From Varroa destructor (Eukaryota; Arthropoda; Arachnida; Mesostigmata; Varroidae), in contig NW_019211457.1 in the NCBI RefSeq assembly GCF_002443255.2, positions 46,963,690 to 47,027,689 on the forward strand: DNA of 64,000 bases. Direction: 5' to 3'. Shown here piece by piece: positions 39,801 to 53,200 of this stretch (position 1 is its first letter; each line of letters opens with the position of its first letter). The position numbers and the translations under genes are program-made. The notes beneath the pieces are model-generated. The model saw only the letters and a list, made by a program, of their open reading frames with translations. It made no database searches and was not told where the DNA came from.

Positions 39801-41896
39801 GATACTTAAGACATAACTGTACATAAGAAATTCACTTCTAGGCCAAACGAAGATATCCGTGAATGAACGAGACAGTTGTCGGAGTAAACGTTAAAGACAT
39901 TTTCGTCGAAGAGGCACCGAGAACAAACAAGTTATTGATGCTAAAACTTGCTTTATAAAGTCGTGCAGCAGGAAAACCTTTATAGCTTATTTGAGCTATT
40001 TTGGTTGTGGATTTTCCGCGTTGATTTGAACTATCATAGGCAATAGCTAATTCTCGTCTTTTAATCCAAAGAGTTCTGTTTTAGAAGGAATTCGCTGAGT
40101 TTCTTCGCAAGCTAAGAGAGACGAAGGGTTACATGTCCACTGAAACAAGCAACCCTTCAAAACGTGTCCCAGTTCAAGCTTAGCAATTTATAGATCGTTC
40201 TACTTTTACATACGCTGACTGTCTCTTCATGATATTATAGGTGGAAGTTACCATCAGTCGTATTCCATACCTAAAGGAAAGGTATGGTGTTTTATCGGAC
40301 CTTGTATCAAATCTTCTTACGCCGTCTTTGCGGCAAAGGTAACGTTACTAGTTTTTCTTGGTGAACAAAATTAATGCGGTAAATTTAGTATTCCAGTAGT
40401 CCCACAATTCACATAATTGGATCGGAAGCATTATATTAGATCAAGCTTGGTGATTTAGAGGTTACGATTTTTATTGGGTAAATACTTTGATCCAGTTTTT
40501 ATCACTCACTATTATTCTAACTTCAAACTAGTAGACCAATGAGCGCGCCTCTTCAAATCTTGTTGACCGTTACATTTTTATGTTACCACAGGTTCAAGGC
40601 TCTGCAGACTTCAAAGCCTCAGCTGGAGTGGATGCACTCGCTTGAAAAACTTGAACAAGAAACTCAACACGTGGGTGTCCGAGTTGTCACGTCGCGTGTT
40701 ATCGAGCACGTTAAGGCAATGCCGGGCGCTTTACGGTCGGCTGAAAGCATGCCCAATTTTGCTTCATCGCCACTTGAATACGTCACGCAAATTGGACAGT
40801 ACTTAATGACCCTGCCACAATACCTGGATATCTCTCAGCATTTACCAAGTGACGATGAACACTCTGTACGTCTGTATAGAGATGCGATTCGCTCTATTAG
40901 TTTAACAGTAATATTTCCACGGGCAATTAAGAACCAGACGCAATCAGACATCCATTTATAAGCATCATATTTTGCTTTCGTATGAAAAAAAAATACATCA
41001 ATAAGGTATATGGAAGTATAATAAGACATCTTTGTTCTTCGGCTCACAACTTATTATAATATAATCATTACTGAAGACTGGGAAAGCTGTGGTTACAATG
41101 CTCATTTCTTTGTTCATGAATGTATACGCTTTCTTCGATCGTCTGTAACAGAACTAGAGGACTAACTTTGCAACTTTTAAAAAAAAGTTTTTACGAAATT
41201 TGTAGTCACTTGCAAACAACATCATAAACACGGTAACGGCAGAGTAGAAATGATTTTATTTGAACTGCGTAGCTGTATTTGTTGTTTTTATTCAAGCAGG
41301 AATACACTAGAGCCTTTTATTACATTGTCCTTTTAAATGAATAAAAAAAGACATCAAAAAGAAGGGTGAAAAACGAAAGAAAAATTTGAAGATTTTTGAA
41401 ATGTTTTGTTGGTTCTATGCAGATTGGTGCGAGTTCAACTGGCGGAGGCAGTTGGATGTTGGAGTTGGCGTGTCGTGAGGTTTCCAATATTACAATCAAC
41501 GAAGTTATGCAATTGACATATTTGCCTGATACCACTTGTCACCAGTTAGCCACAGACCTCGGATACCTGTGTGATGTTCTCGATGATTTATCGTTTGCTG
41601 AGGTGAGTATACCTCAAATCATTCGTTTATTGCGCCTCGACATAAACCTAAAAAAGTCTGTACTGTAGCGACAAATGTTTTTATTACAATTGAAGTTTTC
41701 TTAGTCGATTTCACCTCGACTAATTAAGTGGAAGCCAACAGCTCTAATTGTATTCCGTGGGTGCTTACAGGTTACTCAGCCGCTTCAGGAATTGAAAGCT
41801 TTATTAAGCTGTACTACTGAAGAGTTTGCTGCAACATCCAAAGGAAAACCGATGCAAATCGTGCACATGATTAAGACTGCTAGAAAAATCAACTAG
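36825..41896 (+). CDS. COG7: Conserved oligomeric Golgi complex subunit 7
   Basis: Subunit of the COG tethering complex (lobe B), which acts in retrograde vesicle traffic at the Golgi and so in glycosylation. Eight exons: 36825-37001, 37177-37328, 37766-38107, 38222-38990, 40241-40338, 40592-40865, 41423-41602, 41771-41896. Phases close and the sum is 2118 nt (705 aa), somewhat shorter than the human protein (770 aa). Family features include the N-terminal KLQLFIHQLS helix, the ALREADSWS segment and helical regions through the middle. Towards the C-terminus are SSPLEYVTQIGQYLMTLP and HQLATDLGYLCDVLDDL, both strongly like human COG7 (TPLEYISNIGQYIMSLP; KQLATDIDYLINVMDAL). The largest intron (38991-40240) holds no recognised gene. 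The start is the first ATG of the exon with a COG7-like N-terminus. Poly(A) signal at 41981. Confidence 0.93.
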
Positions 41897-42566
41897 GACT
41901 TTAGAGATATTGGTTCATTTTAGTTTGTAATAATAATATATTCTACAGTGGCAGAGTAGCTGCTTGAAACACACCTACTGAATAAAGACGCATAATTTAG
42001 ATAAATTAAGGTGCGGTTATGTTTATTATTCACAACGGATAATAATAAGCATCATCATAATATAGTAATAATAATAGTATATAGGGACTAGAAATCATTA
42101 TGTTGTTTTCACTCGCTTATCTTCTACTTCGTTGTTGTTTTCGTCGTCTCCGGTTACTTACGCTGATTTTCATTGGCAACGTTGAAGTCATCACAATCGA
42201 CGGCTGGTAGCGGGCTACCCCTGCGTCTGATTTAATTTACACCAACTGAGCTTTTATTTCATGCGAACGAGGTATGATAAAACGATATTTTCTCGAATGC
42301 AATTGTATGGACATATATTTGTTATAGTATACAGAAATAAGTCCATGCTCTTTTCTTGGGTGACGGTTTCGGGTCATTCTAGTATCACTGTAATTGAGAT
42401 GTGTGTATTTTGTGTAACGTCGATGTACTATGAAAGTCTGTATCATATCACTACTTAGCATGCTGAATTGCATTGAGATGGTCAAAGCTGCAGTACGTCA
42501 TTCGCTGAGGTCATCCTATATTAACAGATTTCAACACTTCCAAATCCAATAATTTAAATGGCCCCG
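41897..42566. other. Convergent 3' region between COG7 (+) and the PPxY membrane protein gene (-)
   Basis: Contains AATAAA on the + strand at 41981-41986 (85 nt after the COG7 stop) and TTTATT at 42253-42258, an AATAAA for the minus-strand gene about 310 nt after its stop. No other gene is seen. The minus frame 42237-42485 has no recognisable features. Confidence 0.5.
41981..41986 (+). terminator. Probable COG7 polyadenylation signal
   Basis: An AATAAA hexamer 85 nt downstream of the COG7 stop codon. Confidence 0.6.
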
Positions 42567-44928
42567 TTATGGGTAACGTCGAACTTCACTGTACGGTGGA
42601 GGGGGCTCATTGTCCTGAAACAATTAGCCAAAAAAAAATCATTCAGCATCTGAAAAAATCTCTGAGTCGACCAAACGTTTCTCTATTAAGAAAATCCCTT
42701 AGCTTGTTTGTAATGGGACAAAAAACGTTTGAAGCACAAATCTATCCACTGCGTAAACCTAGCGCACTGGTTTAATGGCATATAGCATCGGTTTGAGCTG
42801 CACAAATTTAAACACTCTTACCTCAGTAATCTCAATGGCGTGGTCATTTGGCCGTTCTCTTTGGGCGGGTTGCAAATGGGCCTGCGGTAGATAGCTGTGT
42901 TCCCTAAAGGAATTTTTTGGTGATCTTCGTTTTTCATCGCGGTACCCGCTGCTTGCACGTTTTCGATCTCGTCGTACTTTTACTTGCTCCTCTGAGGCTG
43001 AAGCATTCGAGGTCGAGGGAAAGACACCTTCCAAAGTGTTTCGGCTTTTTTTCTCGACCGTCGACTGTCGCTGTTTTATAGCCGGCCCCTGCATACTCCG
43101 AATGGTATCGAATTCTTTTTCGGAATTCTTGGTCATTTGACGTCCGACTGACTCAAGGGCTCTCCGGTCGGAACTTGTAAGCGAGTCTACGCGAACAGGG
43201 ACTGGAGGAGGTTCCCTGAGAGAATAAAAAGTCTAGTATGCAGTATAAGTACTGCTCACTGAGTTAGTGCCCATATTCGGATGACCAAAAAACGTGAACT
43301 TGGAGCAAAAATCACTTAAACTGTCTAAGAGTAAAATCGACAAGGGTATTCATATCTTAGATTTAGTGAGTTATACTAGTAATGCTAATGTAATATGCTA
43401 TAAACATATTAGTTGGCACGAGCATCTATAAAGACTTCTAACAAATGAATTATGTGTACAACAATAAGAATCAATATTGACTCACGCTTCTGGGAGGACG
43501 TCGGCCAGTGTTTTATGAAATTTCTTGGCATTCTTTTCGAGACGACTTGGTCGAAGTCTCTGTTTACATACACTTTTGTCGACAGTATGAGCGTCGAGGT
43601 CGCCGATCATATCTGCTGGCCAGCCATAGGGATTTTGCAAGCCTGGCCATCGCACCTCCTTGCGAAGCATTTTCCAACTGAAAGGAACGTCAAGCAACAA
43701 TTGCGATAGTTATTGTCACCGATAGTCACCGAAATTAGAAGACTTCCCGATACCCCTGTTTACTTAACTGGCTGCGTTTATGGGTTGGTAATTATTGGCG
43801 ACTGCACCGTTGCAAACCGGGGCATTCACGATATATACGATAATAATGAAACAGAGCATAAACAGTTAAAGCCCAGAATATGAACGCTGCAATCCCTAAT
43901 ATAAAATGATGCACCTTAAGCATCAGTTTTTAGCCATTGCGGCGCTTTGTAATGTGTTTTATGTACCAGAAAAAAAAGCTGAAAAAAAGAACAAAAAAAC
44001 TTAAAAATCTGTAAATTTCTTACAACATCAACAGAGTGAACTTAATATTTTTGTTTAAACATTTTGTTCTAATCTCATTATTAAATCCATTATAACCGAA
44101 GTACACACTTGGTGCTACATGATCATACTACAACAGTATGATCACGTAGCGGCTGTCGAAAGAGACGAAACCAAATTTACTACCCATTTAATGGGCCATG
44201 CCCCTAAACGATAAATAGCCTTCACATAGCTCAGATTTCTTTAAAATCGGGTAAATAAAATCAATATATGTAGATGTTCCTAATAAACCTAAAGACTGGC
44301 CTTATTTTGCTTAATTTTAAACATGTCTAAACTATTTCTATTATGATAGTCTTACCCAAATGTTTCTATTAGATAATCTTATGTTATTTAACTTATGTTT
44401 TTATTATATCTTGCGCGATTTTAATAAGCTTAATTTGAATAACGTTACCTAGATTGTCTAGACTGTTCGTATTGTGCAATTTGTAGCGGCGTCTTATGCG
44501 ACATATAAAATTGGACAGTTTGCAAATTCTGATTATAAAAATCAAGTTTTAGGTAGTGGGGCAGTTACATTTATACCCAACAGATAGATTTCATTTTTAC
44601 GTGCATTATAAGTCTAGCATCTCCATCTACGATTCAATGGTTACAGAGACAATAAGAGCGAAGTCCGCTTCTGTCGACATCGTAAGTCCTCTTTTCTATA
44701 TATACATTTATCCAAAGGTAGAACCGTTTCAGTTTAGTCAATTGCAGAATGCAAAGTGTGTATTTCTCGTATAAAAATAGTTACAAGGTTTTTCATGACC
44801 AAAAGCTCTGAGACATGGGCGTATATCCTCACGTACAGGTACAGTACTGCCGCGATGATGGCAAAAGTGAGGACAATGGCTGCTAGACCGATTAGCAGAA
44901 TTAGGAGATCGGGTTCGAATGACGCCAT
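42567..44928 (-). CDS. Unrecognised single-pass membrane protein with a C-terminal PPPPY motif
   Basis: Four exons in transcript order: 44928-44837, 43677-43486, 43215-42822, 42614-42567. All junctions are GT..AG, with matching phases 2, 2 and 0, giving 726 nt (241 aa). Residues 1-7 (MASFEPD) are acidic, residues 8-31 form one very hydrophobic helix, and basic WKMLRKEVR follows, so the positive-inside rule predicts a short outside N-terminus and a cytosolic tail. The tail has a WPGLQNPYGWP stretch, a basic middle region rich in Lys/Arg/Ser, PPPVPVR (residues 97-103, a class II SH3-ligand pattern) and a terminal DNEPPPPYSEVRRYP. PPPY at 231-234 fits the PPxY motif bound by WW domains of Nedd4-type ubiquitin ligases. 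An in-frame TGA precedes the ATG. I do not recognise the family; function as a ligase or trafficking adaptor is inference only. Confidence 0.75.
44114..44150. repeat. 16-bp inverted repeat (one mismatch), 5-nt loop
   Basis: The arms gctacatgatcatact (44114-44129) and agtatgatcacgtagc (44135-44150) pair with a single mismatch around acaac. It lies in intron 1 of the PPxY membrane protein gene. Confidence 0.65.
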
Positions 44929-47900
44929 TTGACGAATTTGAGTTTTTCACAGGAACCCGTTATGGTGATTTGATGAAAAACTTATTTATAAATATATATC
45001 TATTTTTGATGAGTGGATGTCCTGCCGCGGCCTCGCCTGTAATGAAAAAATGTAAAGTAAGAATCTTGTACATTAAGTTGAACCAAGAATCCTATACCAA
45101 TGGTATTTAATTTTGAGATTTGAAGCAATTAGAGAAAGAAAAATATATAAACGTACCAAACGTCGTGGCTTAAATGTCCTTAATGGGAATCATTTGTATG
45201 TACCCACGGAAAAGCTTGTAGAGACATTGTAGAGGGTATCTGATGTAAAAGTTGTAAAAGTAGTTCATCGATATATGCCATATATATGGGAAAGTGCGAG
45301 AATACGGGTTCGAATTCGTTTATCGCTATTGTTATAACAATTAATGCTACGCAAAAGAAAAAAAAGTTAGCTAGTATATATATATATATATATATACTAG
45401 CATATTTGTAAAAGACTTTTCTATTATGGTGCCGAAATAAGCCCGCTAAAATGTACTAATTAAAAAGAGATATATCAGTCTAATGTATCGATGTAATTGG
45501 CCCTTATAACCCCACAAGGTGTTGTTTTATGAGCCAGACGTATGAGACATAAAGCACTAATAATTTCGTGCGAAGAAACCAATTATTAAACCCAAGTTGA
45601 GCGAAAATGGTTTTTTCTCAGAAACGGCTCTCGTTATAGGTAGAAAAGCCGGTGCTTTGTAAGAAATGACTGTCAAATCAAGCACGTTTCAATCAAGTAA
45701 AGATTACAATTTCTCTACCATAGGTCCACGTAAAGTTCTACTGCGCAACGTGCACCCGATTCTAATGGCCAGATACAACCACGAGTTGTATTTTGTTGTT
45801 CGAAGAAAAAACAATGGTGAAGCCAACTTGATTAAACTAAAGCCTGTGAAGATTATGGTTCTGGCATAAATAATTCTGAATAATTATTCATGATAGATTC
45901 TGATATTTGATTACCCGCAAAAGCCTGATTTACAAAAAACGAAGTCGCTCATGCAGCCTGCCTACATATGTGTGTGCTACATTTCATAAATAACGGGGAT
46001 CGCTACATGATATTGCAGTAATGATGATACATAACAAGCACTGCATGGGGGAACATATGCAGTGTCCTGGGCATTGACTAGTAAGAAGGCCAATCACTCT
46101 GCGGCTCACAAACCGATTGTCTTCTCCCAGTTTGAATCTGTTGTCTAGAGAACGACAAAGTGTTTAACGCTGGAAGCTTATTAGCGTTTATTGCGCTATA
46201 TGGCATTTACCGGAGCGGATCTCGATGAACGTCGCAGCCTATTTTTCACCTAGCTAAAGCGTTAAGTTCTATCATATTGCATGCACGACCTAGAGTTCGA
46301 GGCAGCAACTGTATGTTGCAAGGCTTTCAAAGAAATGAGTTGTGTCAGTACAAAGATGCACTTATCTAGCTGACTGCATGTGACCCGCGGAGTGGATAAA
46401 CGGAGCGCCGCCCAAGTCAGCACTTACCGATTTCGCTACTACCTTCTGATGTTATATCTAAGAGCTCAAGAACTTTGGTTCCACTGGAGCCACTACAAAC
46501 AGCGTAAGAGAGTCAGGATTGGACAGCAGCAAGCGACAGCCACGCACAAATGACAAAATCAATAGATGCTGGAACGGCTTGAGCCACTCGCTGTTGCTAA
46601 CTCCCGCATTGAAGACGTCGAAAAGAAGGAACGAACAACTCGGAACGCTAGGATATGGGTGGATCATATGTAACAACGAATGGCTAACAGCGAAGACGGG
46701 GTGAGCGATAAAATCATTGAACCCTATGATTTGGTGATATGATTATATTGTATAATAGCACCGGAACCAAACGGATATCATAATTGATAGTTAACTCTTG
46801 TAATCTTATTGTTACCAACGAAAGTCGATTGCCAGTGGTACCGTTTTTATGATTCTTCTCGTCTATTTGTTCTAATGGTAAACTTTAAAAAATGAATAAT
46901 AACAAGGCTGAGCAAGTGAAATATCCGGCATTTAAAGACAGGGACGTGTCGCTTGCAACATTGTAAGGTACGCATTGCATATGTTTTCGTCAGCGGCATG
47001 AACCCCTTAAACAGCATCAAGTGGTGTACTTAACTTTCATCCTTCAGATGTTAGGAGGTTCTTACCTGAACCCGACTCATCGCAAACTGTTGCTTTGTTA
47101 TCGAGGTGAAGTTCGTAAGTTGTCAATAGTGCGCAAGAAACGGTCTTACTAAGACCCCCGCATTTCATACTGCAAAGAAAAACATTCGGAATAAAGTTCC
47201 AGATACTTTTGATAACGGTATCATCAGGATGATATTAACTTTTCTCATAATATACCACTAGTATTTTTTTTACAAACTAATTTGGAACTAATTCTATTAG
47301 TGCGTACAGGTGCGCGATTTCGCAAATCATGATGGGCTATGGGGGACAGTTATAGATCGATTAATGATAAGTTTAAAAAACAATTAAGAACACCTGGTTG
47401 TCCAAACGTGTAGTCGTAGAGTATATATATGCAGTGGTTGGGAAAGCTGACATATGACAACGGCACTATACGGTTGGTTTTGTTCATGCCAAAGACAACT
47501 GCTAAATCAGTCGTTGGAAATGGTAATAATCATAAATTCGAGTCATCGATATTTATCTAGTAAAGAAATCACTATAGCAATCATTCCAAAAAAGATAAGC
47601 CTTAGTTCATTTCATCATAAGTACGTAAGTGTTTTAGCTGTTTCAAGTTACCGAATTTCGCAAAGTCGCAACTCAATTTTGCTGTAATAAGACGTTTTCA
47701 GTAGTAAATTTCCTCTCGTGGCGAAATACGACCGTCTGGCAAGTTTTTCAAAAAGTTATCGCCATATAACGTCAGTCATATGAGTTTAGAAGTGAATATA
47801 GCCTTTAGTCGGAACAAAGCGGGACGAAACAACAAGAACTCATTACGAAACAAATTGTCTATAACTCTGTTCATTCTTCGAGCTGGTAACAAAGATAAAC

Positions 47901-50160
47901 TTAGGGCTGAACCATATTAATTACATGACTTCTTGCTCTCCCCTTCTAACATTTCTTCCAGGTCAATCGATACCTGCCTTCGGCGAGTTCGTATAGGGTC
48001 GACCCGGACTTTCAAACGATTACGACTGTAAGACGCTGCATGCGTACGGGGCTGTGCCTCGGCAACGGCAAGACCCAACCAACCAACTAAATCGACCAAT
48101 TCCTCAAAACTATAAGCCGACCAATAGAACAGCGGGCTGAGCCGCCATTAGAACTTTGCTCCATCCCTGAAGAGCCAGCATGAGAGCAACAAGCGCGCCA
48201 GTGGTAAGGGCAGTGTCTGAGTAACTAACTCATGCGTCATTGATGTACCGCTCAATCATGCCAACAGCAACGGCGACTAGTTGGCCGCATGTGCGTCAGT
48301 TCGGTTGTCTACGGGGTACGCCTGCTGAGGGGCCCCGGTCCCGTGTAAGCTTTTATGATGAAACAAACGCAGAATAGCCTGATGAGACCTGGGAGATCGA
48401 CAGGGGCAAACAGCTAACCAGCCAATGGAGTGAAGGCCGAGAACTGAGTGCCTGTGCAGTCCGGCCTGGCTAAACTGTGTGGAGTCGGCACCTTCATGGT
48501 GCCGCGGTAAAAGGCGAAGAGTCAGATAAATAGAAAGCAAAGAAATGAAAACTTAGAAAAAGAGAATGATGTCAAGCTGAAGACAATAGTGGCCAGCCAC
48601 AGCGGAAGCACGGATCAACCCTGGTTGATTTAACAGCAAAAGTAGTTTTTGTATCGTTGCTTCGATGTCTGAATGTGTATTTATGTGTTGGCATTTCACA
48701 GAAAAACACACGAGCTCCTAAAAGCGGGACGAAGACGAAAAAATGAGACGGAGGAGAAACTGAGATAAGCAACCACCACCAGGAAAAGCTACGACCCACA
48801 AACTCCAAGCTGAGCGATTCCGCTTCTGCGCAACCAGTCGGCGGTAAGCCAGTTCTTACTTTTAAACCGATGTAAATGCTAAGGGACTACCCTCAATGCA
48901 ACGAACCGCCGAGTCGCAACAAAAGAAGAAACCATATTCTGTCTATCGATGTATGTATGCAACGACAGGAAAAGGAATTAATGATAAAAGCAATTGTCCA
49001 TGGCCCAGAAGGATAATATCAACATATAAACAAGAAAAATAGCCTGGGTACACAATAGATGAGGGTATGATGTGCATAAGTAAGTCGCTGTTGTAGACAA
49101 TGAAGAAGGTTATCAACGAACTATTATCACAATCGACACCAGCGGCGTATAACTCAATAGAATGGGTGTGTAAACTGCACAATTGACTATGCTTGCAGCT
49201 GTGATGAGGAAAGATCCGCCGTCTTTCGTATGCGCCTTGAGGTAAAATTAATTTGACTAACATTACGCCATTATTTACAATCATTTACAAGTAAACTTTG
49301 GCGCTATATGGTCTACAACGATGCCGAGAGTTTCCAAGTGCCAAAATTAAACAAAGACAGTTACGTGACCGACATAGTAATCTAATGTTCCGGTTAGTCT
49401 AGATAATCAGCATTAATATGATAATCGAGCAAATTTGAATGCTTAGTGTTAGCCTTCTACACGGGCTTAGTCCTTTATGCCCTCTACTTTGAGCCTGTTT
49501 TACACTCAAGTTAATCACTGGTTTCAGCTGCGAGAAGAAGAACTTGAGCTCTTTCCAGATAAAATAACAACTATTATTAACGGCGACTCGAGCTATAATC
49601 CTTTCATTACGACTTCAAGATAAAATGTTTTTTCAACTAGTAGTAACATATTGTATGATTATGTAGAATTAAGTTCGAGAGTGAATACATTTAGCATTAC
49701 TTTCAGGGAAACAGCATATAGCTCAGTATAGGCCATATGTGGTTCTGAACAACTACCTACAACTTTTCACGATAGCCATATTCAGAGCACGACATCGTAT
49801 CAACACTACTTACTCTCAGAAGCCTCAGTCTGCCGTAATATACTAGTGCTGTCCACTCAGAGTCGCCTACAGTACAACGTATCTTTTAACATTGGATGTT
49901 ACTTAAAAGAAATTGCCGCTCGAGAATTTGGCCAGCAGTATTGATTATGATAGCTAATGTACAGCCGCTATCACAGGCACAAAACAACTGTCTCTTTATA
50001 TGTCATCATTCAGTTCTATAGAGCTCTTCTGTTCCTGCTAAAAGCTAAAAAAATTCATGCTTGGTTCTAGACGTGCAGGACTGCCCCACGCAAAATTCCG
50101 GCCCGAGATTGAGACAGAAACCTTATGCTGTTATTAGCACTTGCCTAGCTAGCATTATTG
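44929..50160. other. No supported gene; scattered open frames and a TA palindrome
   Basis: AT-rich with GC-elevated patches at about 46.2-46.7 and 47.9-48.6 kb. A + frame with ATG at 45666-45869 (67 aa, ending LIKLKPVKIMVLA) and minus frames at 46458-46676 and about 47917-48130 look protein-like, but I recognise no domain and cannot chain them into a spliced gene. A B-box-like ggttcgaattc at 45307-45317 has no matching A box. Confidence 0.4.
45370..45401. repeat. TA microsatellite forming a 32-bp perfect palindrome
   Basis: The sequence gctag(TA)n ctagc is self-complementary over 45370-45401. It is probably a microsatellite whose borders happen to be palindromic, or a cruciform-prone site. 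Confidence 0.7.
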
Positions 50161-53100
50161 GCGTTAATATCAATAGAGATCTAGTAATGTGCCATTGGCG
50201 AATAGCACCATACACGTCAAACTAAGGGCGTCCGAAACGTCAAAGGGACATTTTGTAAAGGTTATCCTCGCTATCTTCCTTTGCTCGTTGGTGGCGACGT
50301 TTCTTTGCTACTCGCTCGAAAAACCTGGCTGTATCCATCTTGAATTTTCACATGTTCGAGCCATCGATTCTGGACAAAGAAGGCGCGAGGAGGCAAACGA
50401 CAAATGTCAACAAGTAATCGAATCTGCCAAGAGCTTCATTGGTACTTCCAATGGCTATTAGGATTGTAATAGAGCAATTGGCAGCCCTTTTCGCTCATGT
50501 TTTATGCAATGGAAGAAAGAATTGAATGAATAAATCCCGAAGGAAATTCGAAGCGGTGAACCAGAACAGGCACATGGCCGGGCATCCAAATAACATGGCC
50601 CAACAGACAACGTAACTGAAACAGGCGAAAGAGACAGATAAGCACAGAGATATAGCGCGAATGGTATTCGAACATGAAGTAAGTTCAACTTACTCATGTC
50701 CTACTGCTTCTATCACCACAAAAGGCAGTTACTCCCTCCTTCCGTTTTTTCTTCGCTGTATCGTGACCAACGCTATTTCGTGCGACAGTAGCGTTCGCTG
50801 AGCGCCACTTCGTCAGTCATGTTTTTGCATTTTTGGTGACTGTCATTGTAAGACAAGAAAGGCAGCCATGCATGAAGTCCGGTCTGTGTCTTCTCCAAAT
50901 ATCTTTGCATAGTTGGTAAATCAGTAGGGGTAATATTGCACTCTTTATTTAAGAAAAATGCTTCTAGGGATTTTATGTTGACAAGGGAAAAGACAACTTT
51001 TGCAAATAGGTATGTCGCTGTACGCAGAACAAGAAAACAAGGTATATCGAGACCCTGCGGCGTATAACATGAATATTGTAGATCTGTTTTGCAACCGATT
51101 GAAGTTATTGATTTTCGAGAAGGTCATTTCCCGGAAGAGTTGAAAAAGGCTAGGATGCTACTTATGCCAAAATTTGGTAGGCAATAGAATTTTTTCAGTA
51201 TAGTGGATTTAGTTTAGCACGGAGTGTTCGTTCGAAGCAAGTAAGCACAGTAGCCTGTGCAGGCGACGTAATGTTGGTGATTACTACAGGACTTAACTGG
51301 AATTAGGGAACAAAGTAAATATAGCCCTAGCAAATGGGGTAAACTGGATGACCCGATTCCGATACGAACTAATATCTGGGAAGACTGGCACCACACTGCT
51401 TATAGACGGATAGAAGTGCGGGAGGCTCCCCGGAAGATGCTACAGAAAAGCATTTTCAACGACCTCGTCTTTTACCTATCGTAACTACAATAGTACTATC
51501 GTGGTTGGGGGAAGAAATGTATGAAAGTCGGACATTCTTCCAAAAGAAGGCTAGAAAGTTGCAATAGGAGTGTGCAAGCATGATAAAAGCTGTTGCCAGG
51601 AATAGGACGTTAATACAGAAAATCAGGTCTTTACTAGATGTATAGCTCATCCAGCGAAGGGACCATTACGTCTTCTAAGTTGGACACCAACGTTTGGTTG
51701 AGATCTGGAACTCCCAAGATGGCAACTTGAATAAGTCGATGACGGCAGATACTCGCCAACAATGTAAATGTAAGATATTTAAATGCAATAGGGTTTCGAG
51801 GCTTTGAACAAAACAATTCTGTAATCTCGAGACTTGAAAATGGCTCGCTTCGTTCATGTTTTATGTTATCTACAAAATGAATTCCGCTAAGAATACGAAC
51901 CGTTATGATAACAAAAACATTTGATTACGCAAAAATAATTGTAATCAGTAATAATAGCTGAATGAAGTAGCTAACTCTGAAGTAAAAAATAATTTATTTA
52001 CAATAAAAAATGGGGAATACGATTTGGCGAGGTTTCATGAAATTAACGCTCGAGAAGAATCGCCTGCTAGAAGCGTCTCATTCGGGCAGGTAGACAGTTG
52101 AAACTGAACTAAAACGAAAGAAAAAGCAAATTGTTCAGAAAGGACTGGAACCCAAGTAATCTAGTTGAACGTATTGAAATTAGAAATAGGATATTTGCAA
52201 ATATGGCTGATCTTATGGATCGCTGAATTTCAAACGCCTCACTTCGTAAACATTCATAGAAAATAAATAGTGGAACAGATATCCGTCTTTTTAAATCAAT
52301 GGAGTGATTCATGTAGTTTATTCATTACGTATGATAACTTTTCCAACCGGTATCGGTCTCCGGTAAAATAAAAGCCAAATTAAAACGTCAATTTCGTCTG
52401 TATACATCGCCCGTTGTGCTCCGTATTTTTATGTAGAATCGAACATTATATACTGTTACATACGACTGCTGTACGCCGACCTAATGTAAAAGAAACGCAC
52501 TATTATTCTTCCTGGTTTTGTGGAACACCCTTTCTCTTCACTGTAGAACAGCGAAAATCAAAAAACCGCTATCATTAACGCACCAACGGTCGATACCCCG
52601 ATTGTCAGTACTAAGGTAACCAATCGATTGAACTTTACTTCCTTCTTCTTTAATAGTGCTCAGATAGCAATGGAACACATCTAGCGATCCAGCATCAGAT
52701 AACTAATATTACTACTTTTTAATTAATAATATTGCCACTAATAACAATGATTATCTTCTATTTAATGAAGATTATATTTTTGTTTATTTCACTAGCGTCT
52801 CTTTAATTGTTCATCTACCATTAGAGAGCTTTAATGTGGACATTAGGAAAAGACATAGCGTTTAAGCCGTCGCAGCGCCACTATATGACTTGTAGTATAC
52901 GCTGCAGCTTCGAGCGTTGAAAATGACATTTTTTTATCGTTTTGACAGTTCTGTTCACGAAACGGGTCGCGTCGCACTCGTCCCCCTTCGTTCTATATGC
53001 GATGAGCGTCCAGCCTTCGTCAGTGAAGATATTTCGTTTTACTAGACATGGACGCGATAAAAACTTGTCGCACATTCATGGTTAAAATGCACATTTTTTA

Positions 53101-53200
53101 GTAAACAGTAGTCAAACATTGCTAAGCTTAAAATAAAAATTTTAGATCGAAGTTTTTTAGGAATTTGAGGTGTTAAACCGTCAGCACAATTTTTTGGCAG
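50161..53200. other. No supported gene; one open frame with a membrane-helix-like segment
   Basis: The + frame open from after a TAG at 50174-50176 to the stop at 50459-50461 encodes a hydrophobic segment (VKVILAIFLCSLVATFLCY) followed by a charged region. It has no in-frame ATG, so it could only be an internal exon. Other frames are short and unrecognised. AT-rich otherwise. Confidence 0.3.

Noticed and set aside
42569..42775. + strand 68-codon frame opposite the last exon of the PPxY membrane gene
   Set aside because: It overlaps the minus-strand exon and its branch/acceptor region, and has no recognisable domain. The minus-strand exon is supported by phase, acceptor and stop.
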